DNA of 5,333 bases. It comes from an uncultured Mollicutes bacterium (lineage in GTDB: Bacteria > Bacillota_I > Bacilli_A > RFN20 > CAG-826). Shown piece by piece: positions 4,756 through 5,333 of the stretch. Position 1 is the first letter of the stretch. Each line of letters begins with the position of its first letter. Both the position numbers and the translations under genes were made by a program. The stretch lies in the NCBI GenBank assembly GCA_900542595.1, contig UQOB01000064.1:1-5333 (forward strand), written 5' to 3'. The notes beneath the pieces are model-generated. The model was not told the DNA's origin and ran no database searches. It saw only the letters and a program-made list of their open reading frames with translations.

Positions 4756-5333
4756 TTACCAAATAGCAACGACGGAGAAGCCGTGTTCGGTATCGACTAA
4801 GATATCGACATAATAGGAGATTTGTTCCCCGGTATCAGCCGCGGTAATGTCGTATTCATAAGTGGTGGTAAAACCAACGTTGGCCGCGTCTTTCTTCGCC
4901 CAGCCGAGCGCTACTAAATCTTCTCCCAATTTATCAGCAAAGCTGGTATCAAAGATGACATAATAGGTATAGTACTTTTCGTCAAAAGTGGTACCTAAGT
5001 CATACCCGACTGTTCCTTCCGCCCAAGCGATGGTTTCCGGGAAGGGGATGACGATGCCCGTAAAGATAGTAATCAAGCTGAGCATGTTTGTCATTTCTTC
5101 GACGTCCGCGAGCCAGATGTCATGAGCTTGGATGATGATTTGCGCCCGGGTAGAATCGGTTGGATCTAAGGCGATCTGTAAGATGATGGTCTTCCCAGCA
5201 TCTTCATAGATCTTATAGTCGTAAGCTTCTCTCAAGATGTAGCCTTTTTCTAAGAGCAAAGCTTCGTAGGCCGCGACTTCATCAACGTTAGTGGCAGCAA
5301 TATCGATAGTGACGGTTTTGGGGGGGGGGGGGG
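4756..5333 (-). CDS. Protein of unknown function with two repeated domains, C-terminal part (5' end missing)
   Basis: The frame is open from the window end to a TAA at 4758-4756, about 187 credible residues before the terminal G run. A TTG at 5259 is not a real start: the frame continues upstream with protein-like sequence (TVTIDIAATNVDEVAAYEAL). I do not recognise a family. Two similar units are visible. Unit 1 (about 5319-5113) runs from TVTID through LLEKGY and YDYKIYEDAGKTI to an ending HDIW. Unit 2 (about 4965-4759) runs from YVIFD through LVALGW and YEYDITAADTGEQI to VVAIW at the very C-terminus. Each has an amphipathic helix, a GY/GW turn and then alternating strands, somewhat like PepSY-type alpha/beta domains. 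Between them is a linker with a hydrophobic stretch (LSLITIFTGIVIPF). Few cysteines and many acidic residues suggest an exported or surface protein, but the signal peptide would lie outside the window. A terminator follows the gene. Confidence 0.75.
   Translation of the reverse strand, partial: PPPPKTVTIDIAATNVDEVAAYEALLLEKGYILREAYDYKIYEDAGKTIILQIALDPTDSTRAQIIIQAHDIWLADVEEMTNMLSLITIFTGIVIPFPETIAWAEGTVGYDLGTTFDEKYYTYYVIFDTSFADKLGEDLVALGWAKKDAANVGFTTTYEYDITAADTGEQISYYVDILVDTEHGFSVVAIW
5320..5333 (+). repeat. Terminal run of 14 G residues
   Basis: The window ends with 14 consecutive G. On the minus strand this would encode consecutive prolines in the unknown gene. A pure G run exactly at the sequence end is typical of no-signal base calls in two-colour sequencing, so it is probably artificial rather than genomic. 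Confidence 0.8.

Noticed and set aside
5257..5259. TTG as the start codon of the minus-strand unknown gene
   Set aside because: The frame is open and protein-like for about 20 codons further upstream to the poly-G tract, and no ribosome binding site precedes the TTG. The gene is simply cut by the window end.
1..5333. Mycoplasma genetic code (TGA as Trp)
   Set aside because: All intact frames use TGG for Trp, contain no in-frame TGA and end in TAA, so the standard bacterial code is sufficient.
1..5333. CRISPR array, insertion sequence, toxin-antitoxin pair or defence cluster
   Set aside because: No spaced direct repeats, inverted-repeat ends, transposase motifs or related domains were seen on either strand.

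Overview
The window reads as a chromosomal fragment of a low-GC Gram-positive bacterium, most likely an uncultured member of the Bacilli near the Mollicutes-related or erysipelotrichial lineages. Supporting signs are strong GGAGG-type ribosome binding sites, a Gram-positive-style tRNA-Cys with encoded CCA, a PPi-type phosphofructokinase of the kind known from Acholeplasma relatives, and a polyamine-binding protein with Bacilli-like features. TGA does not occur inside the intact reading frames and tryptophan is TGG, so the standard bacterial code is used, not the Mycoplasma code. The taxonomic placement is inference. The final 14 bases are all G, which suggests the window ends at a contig edge with a sequencing artefact.

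Positions 1-3016, plus strand: the end of a spermidine/putrescine ABC importer operon. The tail of PotB (permease 1), all of PotC (permease 2) and a large PotD-like substrate-binding protein overlap or touch at their ends (ATGGTAA and TAATG junctions), each with a strong Shine-Dalgarno. The unit closes with a clear intrinsic terminator. The ATPase PotA would be expected upstream, outside the window. The PotD is almost twice the usual size and carries a C-terminal transmembrane anchor in place of a lipobox.

Positions 3057-4441, plus strand: a 398-residue pyrophosphate-type 6-phosphofructokinase, whose -10 box sits so close to the ATG that the mRNA is probably leaderless. It is followed by tRNA-Cys(GCA), which has its own near-consensus promoter and an intrinsic terminator. 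That terminator probably also ends the phosphofructokinase transcript, since none is seen between the two genes.

Positions 4442-4718: an AT-rich gap (about 32% GC against about 43% in a sampled stretch of the next gene). It holds what looks like a decayed small gene on the minus strand, recognisable only by joining pieces in different frames. Positions 4719-5333, minus strand: an intrinsic terminator and the C-terminal part of a gene of unknown function with two repeated domains, running off the window end through the poly-G tract. No CRISPR array, insertion sequence or defence system is visible, and I found no convincing novel multi-gene system. The most unusual points are the anchored, oversized PotD, the leaderless phosphofructokinase and the gene relic.
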